A stretch of DNA of 18,943 nt from DATNFP01 sp035606335. Lineage in GTDB: Bacteria > Bacteroidota > Bacteroidia > Chitinophagales > Chitinophagaceae. Positions 15,785-18,943 of the stretch are shown here, piece after piece (the stretch's first letter is position 1; each line of letters begins with the position of its first letter). Location of the stretch: assembly GCA_035606335.1 (NCBI GenBank), contig DATNFP010000033.1, positions 1 through 18,943 of the forward strand. Reading direction: 5' to 3'. A model generated the notes under the pieces. The model had not been told where the DNA came from. It searched no databases and saw only the letters and a list, made by a program, of their open reading frames with translations. Position numbers and translations under genes: made by a program.

Positions 15785-15974
15785 CATGTATAGTGTATTG
15801 ATATACAGACGCCTGCATGCTAAATATAACGATTTATAGGCATTGGATTAATGTATTTTTATATGTTAAAAATGATTAATTAATTCCTTAATAAGTTGTT
15901 AACCCGCCGTAATAGTTTTTTTACTTTTTATTCTCGTCGCACCTTGTATTAGAAAGTAATTTTTACCCCAATAC

Positions 15975-16727
15975 ATGAAAAAAATTAACGTAGCTCTCGT
16001 TGACGATGAGATTTCGAACGTTGAAATACTCACAAAAATTTTAGAAACACAACACGATGAAGTGCAGATTGTGTGGACAGCCACTAATCTTGAATCTGCT
16101 CGTAAGAATATCCGTGAAAAAGAAATAGATCTGCTTTTCCTCGATATCGAACTACCACCATACAATTCATTTCAATTATTGGACAGCATTGAAAATCCGA
16201 ACTTCGAAGTTGTATTTGTTACAGCCTTTCAGGAACATGCTTTGAAAGCGCTCAAGATGGCGGCACTCGATTATATTATTAAACCGGTAAGGATTGATGA
16301 CATTGTCAAAGTCATCAACAAATTGAAAACTAAAAATAAATTCGGCGAAATAACAAATCTTATAAAAGATCAGCTCGACAGCCTTGAAAAATTCTCAAAG
16401 ATTGTTGTCCATGTTAATGACGGATACGATATTGTAGATATCAATAACATCATTCATATCGAAGCGCTTGATAGTTACTCCAAGATCAAGCTCACAGGTA
16501 ATATATCTTATGTCACATCCCGTCCGCTCAAAGAGTTCGAAGAGCTTCTTGCCGACAAGGGCTTCTACAGGATTCATAAGTCATATCTTATTAATCTGCG
16601 TCACATGATGAAGATCATCAAAGGTAGCACAGCCTCTGTGATTATGACAAATGGTACATGCATTCCCGTATCTACCCGCAAGAAAGAAACATTTTTTACC
16701 GAATTGAAAGGGATTATTAGTTTCTGA
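15975..16727 (+). CDS. Orphan LytTR-family response regulator
   Basis: The protein has 250 residues. The receiver domain shows D10, D11 and E12, phosphoacceptor D57 (LLFLDIELP), switch T83 (FVTAF) and K103 (YIIKP). A LytTR domain follows a short charged linker, with IIHIEALDSYSKIKLTG, FYRIHKSYLINLRHM and IPVSTRKKETFFTEL. It has full length, with no deletion. No LytS-type kinase gene adjoins; the nearest kinase, at 14476, is of the HisKA type and is separated from it by the tRNA-Leu unit with its own terminator. Its own promoter presumably lies in the 190 bp upstream, but no TAnnTTTG element was found there. Confidence 0.94.
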   Translation: MKKINVALVDDEISNVEILTKILETQHDEVQIVWTATNLESARKNIREKEIDLLFLDIELPPYNSFQLLDSIENPNFEVVFVTAFQEHALKALKMAALDYIIKPVRIDDIVKVINKLKTKNKFGEITNLIKDQLDSLEKFSKIVVHVNDGYDIVDINNIIHIEALDSYSKIKLTGNISYVTSRPLKEFEELLADKGFYRIHKSYLINLRHMMKIIKGSTASVIMTNGTCIPVSTRKKETFFTELKGIISF

Positions 16728-16796
16728 AAGCATTGAAGAATAATTTCAATCTACGCTGAATATTTTCTTGTTATTGTAAGCATTAATTAAAAAATA

Positions 16797-16823
16797 AAAA
16801 AGCCCTTAATTAAAGGGCTTTTT
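16797..16823. terminator. Bidirectional terminator between LytTR regulator and MsrA genes
   Basis: The 11-bp arms AAAAAGCCCTT and AAGGGCTTTTT flank a five-base AATTA loop. The arms bear an A-run on one side and a T-run on the other, so the hairpin works in both directions between these convergent genes. Confidence 0.88.
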
Positions 16824-16851
16824 ATAAAAATATCACTATTTAATATTTTCT

Positions 16852-17532
16852 TTATTTATCACTCTTCAATTTATCCTTAAATACCTTTTTAAATTTATCC
16901 AGCTTGGGTTTTATTACAAAGGTGCAATAAGGCTCATGGCCGTTTTCATTATAATAATCCTGGTGGTAATCCTCAGCTTTGTAAAACACAGTGAACGGTT
17001 CTATAGCCGTTACTACAGGGTTGTTGAATGCCTTTTCATCATTTAGCTCCTTTTTATATTCTTCGGCTTTTTTCTTTTGCTCTTCGTTATGATAAAAAAT
17101 TATAGAGCGGTATTGTGTACCTACATCATTCCCTTGCCTGTTTAGAGTGGTTGGGTCATGACAAGTCCAGAAAGCAGCCAACAGCTCATCATAGCTTATC
17201 ACCGTAGGATCATAATATACATTGCATACTTCGGCATGGCCTGTAGCACCTGTGCACACCTGCTTATAAGTAGGATTCGGAACTGTACCGCCACTATAGC
17301 CCGATTCTACTTTTTCTACACCATTAAGTTGCTGAAATTGTGCCTCAGTACACCAGAAACAGCCGGCGCCAAATGTTGCTACTTGTAATTTGTGGTTTTC
17401 CGTTGCTGGTTGTGTATTATCCATTTGTTTAAATGTATTTGATTTTTCGTAATTGTTTTGAGCGCAAGCGCTCAATTGTATTCCCAATATCATTAATATT
17501 ATTGGTATCGGGGTCTTCAATATTCTGTACAT
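16852..17532 (-). CDS. msrA: Peptide-methionine (S)-S-oxide reductase MsrA, lipoprotein form
   Basis: The protein has 226 residues. The catalytic motif GAGCFWC places the nucleophile at C58. Further family motifs are SGYSGG, NPTYKQVCTGATGHAEV, FWTCHDPTTLNRQGNDVGTQYRS, YHQDYY and a C-terminal PYCTFVIKPK. The enzyme reduces methionine-S-sulfoxide in proteins, using a thioredoxin-like donor. The first 23 residues form a lipoprotein signal, with hydrophobic core PIILMILGIQL and lipobox LSAC (C23), so this MsrA is predicted to be anchored to a membrane facing the periplasm. A polar linker of about 27 residues joins the anchor to the catalytic domain. It is a single gene, convergent with the LytTR regulator and divergent from tRNA-Ser. 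Confidence 0.95.
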   Translation of the reverse strand: MYRILKTPIPIILMILGIQLSACAQNNYEKSNTFKQMDNTQPATENHKLQVATFGAGCFWCTEAQFQQLNGVEKVESGYSGGTVPNPTYKQVCTGATGHAEVCNVYYDPTVISYDELLAAFWTCHDPTTLNRQGNDVGTQYRSIIFYHNEEQKKKAEEYKKELNDEKAFNNPVVTAIEPFTVFYKAEDYHQDYYNENGHEPYCTFVIKPKLDKFKKVFKDKLKSDK

Positions 17533-17647
17533 ATTTCAAATTTAGGTTTATTTACGACCGCAGCGCTTATTTAGTTCTTATTGTGGCATAGGACATGTCT
17601 TATTTTAACATCTTTTTGAAAAAATATGAGCATTCAGGAAAAAACTT

Positions 17648-17677
17648 TTTGAAAATCCACCTGCTTATATAATTTTG
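17648..17677 (+). promoter_or_regulatory. Promoter of tRNA-Ser
   Basis: TTTG at 17648-17651 and TAATTTTG at 17670-17677 match the Bacteroidetes -33 and -7 elements with an 18-bp spacer. The mature tRNA starts five bases after the -7 box, so the leader is very short or absent. Confidence 0.7.
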
Positions 17678-17682
17678 CGCCC

Positions 17683-17770
<88 letters not shown>

Positions 17771-17791
17771 GTAACATTATCAAAATGAGCT

Positions 17792-17826
17792 AAAAGCCTG
17801 CAAACGCAATGTTTGCGGGCTTTTTT
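17792..17826 (+). terminator. Rho-independent terminator of tRNA-Ser
   Basis: A 14-bp stem with one T-G wobble (AAAAGCCTGCAAAC against GTTTGCGGGCTTTT) and loop GCAAT is followed by a run of T. It lies 21 bases past the tRNA. Confidence 0.88.
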
Positions 17827-17870
17827 CTTTTTAAGCGAAGATCAAAACGTTCACTAATTGCCAAAAAAAT

Positions 17871-17962
17871 GGTGAGTAATTCGGTGAGTGACTTTTTCTT
17901 CAACTTTTTACTCACCGAACTGTTCGTAAATGGTTGTAAATCAACCTGTTCACGCGATGAAC
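17871..17962. repeat. Short direct and inverted repeats between tRNA-Ser and integrase gene
   Basis: GGTGAGT occurs at 17871-17877 and 17883-17889, and inverted (ACTCACC) at 17910-17916. TTCGGTGAGT (17880-17889) and ACTCACCGAA (17910-17919) make a 10-bp inverted repeat with a 20-base spacer. GTTCA-CGCGA-TGAAC at 17948-17962 is a second small dyad. Apart from these and the terminator, nothing else is seen between 17827 and 18019. Inference: integrase arm-type or excision protein binding sites at the end of the element. Confidence 0.45.
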
Positions 17963-18019
17963 ATCTTGTCCAGCATTATCTACAGCGCTAATTTTGTTTA
18001 ACCTCTTAATGATTAAGTC

Positions 18020-18943
18020 ATGAAGACCAATTTTAGCATGCTTTTCTACATGAAAAAGCAAAAGAACTACAAGACAGGGGCTGCACCCATTTATTTAAGA
18101 ATCACTGTAGACGGACAACGTGCAGAAATTACTACAGGTCGGGAATGTGATCCCGCCAGATGGAATAATAAAGCCGGACGAGCTAACGGAACGAAAGAAG
18201 AAATTAGAAACTTCAATGCTTTTCTGGATAATCTTCAATCTAAGGTTTATGAGGCACATCGTTTTCTGTCTGAAAAGGAGGAAGTCTTTACTGCGGAGGC
18301 TATAAAAAATAGAGTTACAGGTAAAGGTGAAAAGTGCTATATGCTCATGGAAGTATTTAAAGACCACAATAGAAAAATGGCAGCTCTTGTAGGTACTGAA
18401 TTTTCTTCGGGGACGCTGGAGCGATACGAAACATCACTGCGCCATACTCAGGAGTTTCTGGAGCACTATTTCGGGCTTTCGGATATCGATATAAGAAAGA
18501 TTGACAACGCCTTTATAACGGAGTATGACTTCTATTTACGCAGTGTTCGTAAATGCGCAAATAATTCAGCAGTCAAATACATTAATAATTTCGGCAAAAT
18601 AATAAGGATATGCTTGTCTAACGGATGGATTATCGCTGATCCTTTTGTTAACTACAAGGGCAGGTTAAAAACTGTCGAACGTACTTTTCTTTCAGAGGAG
18701 GAAATACAAAAAGTGGCAGACAAAGAGTTTGCAACTGATCGTCTAGGACAGGTACGGGATATATTCTTGTTTTGCTGCTTCACAGGTTTAGCATACATAG
18801 ACATAAAAAAGCTTAGAAGTTCACAGATCAGGAAAGGTGTGGACGGTGAACAATGGATTTTTACAAACAGGCAAAAGACAGATACCCGGTCGGCGATTCC
18901 CTTGTTGCCAACCGCCGCGAAACTGATTGAAAAATATGCGCAT
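18020..18943 (+). CDS. Tyrosine site-specific integrase (Bacteroidetes type), 3'-partial
   Basis: The frame opens at ATG 18020 and runs off the window end; 308 residues are visible of the usual 400 or so. An arm-binding domain comes first (FSMLFYMKKQKNYKTGAAPIYLRITVDG, TTGRECDPARW), then a SAM-like core-binding domain (about 107-210) and the start of the catalytic domain (RTFLSEEEIQKV, FCCFTGLAYIDIKKL, NRQKTDTRSAIPLLP). In classic tyrosine recombinases the TGL motif ends in the first catalytic arginine; here it is TGLAYID with A258. Integrases of the CTnDOT type also lack this arginine. K286 fits the beta-hairpin lysine. The H-x-x-R and tyrosine lie beyond the window. The gene follows tRNA-Ser, pointing to an integrative element extending rightward. 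Confidence 0.92.
   Translation, partial: MKTNFSMLFYMKKQKNYKTGAAPIYLRITVDGQRAEITTGRECDPARWNNKAGRANGTKEEIRNFNAFLDNLQSKVYEAHRFLSEKEEVFTAEAIKNRVTGKGEKCYMLMEVFKDHNRKMAALVGTEFSSGTLERYETSLRHTQEFLEHYFGLSDIDIRKIDNAFITEYDFYLRSVRKCANNSAVKYINNFGKIIRICLSNGWIIADPFVNYKGRLKTVERTFLSEEEIQKVADKEFATDRLGQVRDIFLFCCFTGLAYIDIKKLRSSQIRKGVDGEQWIFTNRQKTDTRSAIPLLPTAAKLIEKYAH

Noticed and set aside
17537..17544. TAAATTTG box on the minus strand four bases before the msrA ATG, suggesting a leaderless mRNA
   Set aside because: No -33 element at the right distance and the motif is AT-rich enough to occur by chance, so it is not reported as a promoter.
17827..17991. CRISPR-like or toxin-antitoxin content in the tRNA-Ser/integrase gap
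   Set aside because: The repeats are only 7-10 bp, too few and unevenly spaced for a CRISPR array; the open frame across this gap spans the terminator and has no family features.
18095..18367. Minus-strand frame within the integrase region
   Set aside because: It is the shadow of the plus-strand integrase frame, which has clear domain motifs over its full visible length.

Overview
The window looks like a chromosomal segment of a low-GC member of the Bacteroidota, most likely a Chitinophagaceae-like organism. The support is: two type IX secretion (T9SS) substrates, one with a gliding-motility/type B C-terminal domain and one with a type A domain; several LytTR regulators; DUF2252, DUF4288 and LiaF-like genes; a Bacteroidetes-type integrase; and promoter elements of the TAnnTTTG kind before the two tRNA genes. 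Genus and species cannot be read from the sequence.

Left part (1-6120): the 3' part of a large PKD-repeat T9SS type B adhesin-like gene (its 5' end lies outside the window), a perfect 32-bp palindrome, a DUF2252 gene, an Omp85/BamA-like outer membrane protein read from a TTG start, and a small GNAT-type acetyltransferase. A hairpin terminator separates this rightward block from a convergent T9SS type A protein (6138-8315, minus strand), which carries a calcium-loop (dockerin-like) doublet next to a cohesin-like domain.

Middle (8493-14475): a DegT-fold PLP enzyme resembling the sugar 3-dehydrase E1 (RfbH/AscC), with His in place of the Schiff-base Lys and without the Fe-S cysteines, is followed by a small membrane protein. 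Facing it on the minus strand is a compact regulatory operon in the order LiaF-like membrane protein, DUF4288 protein, LytS-like histidine kinase, LytTR response regulator. Upstream of it are a dyad and three helically phased repeats. Further upstream lie a GT2 glycosyltransferase and a one-TM small protein.

Right part (14476-18943): an orphan HisKA-type sensor kinase, tRNA-Leu(GAG) with promoter and terminator, an orphan LytTR regulator, a lipoprotein-type MsrA (minus strand), then tRNA-Ser(TGA) followed by a tyrosine integrase gene cut by the window end. The tRNA-Ser/integrase junction looks like the end of an integrated mobile element that continues beyond the window. The 249 bp between them carry a terminator and several short direct and inverted repeats.

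Most of the window is ordinary core and accessory Bacteroidota content. I see no complete, clearly novel multi-gene system. The points most worth a second look are the Fe-S-less E1-like enzyme, the apparently permuted kinase-like motif order in the DUF2252 protein, the repeat array before the LiaF/LytTR operon, and the integration boundary at tRNA-Ser.
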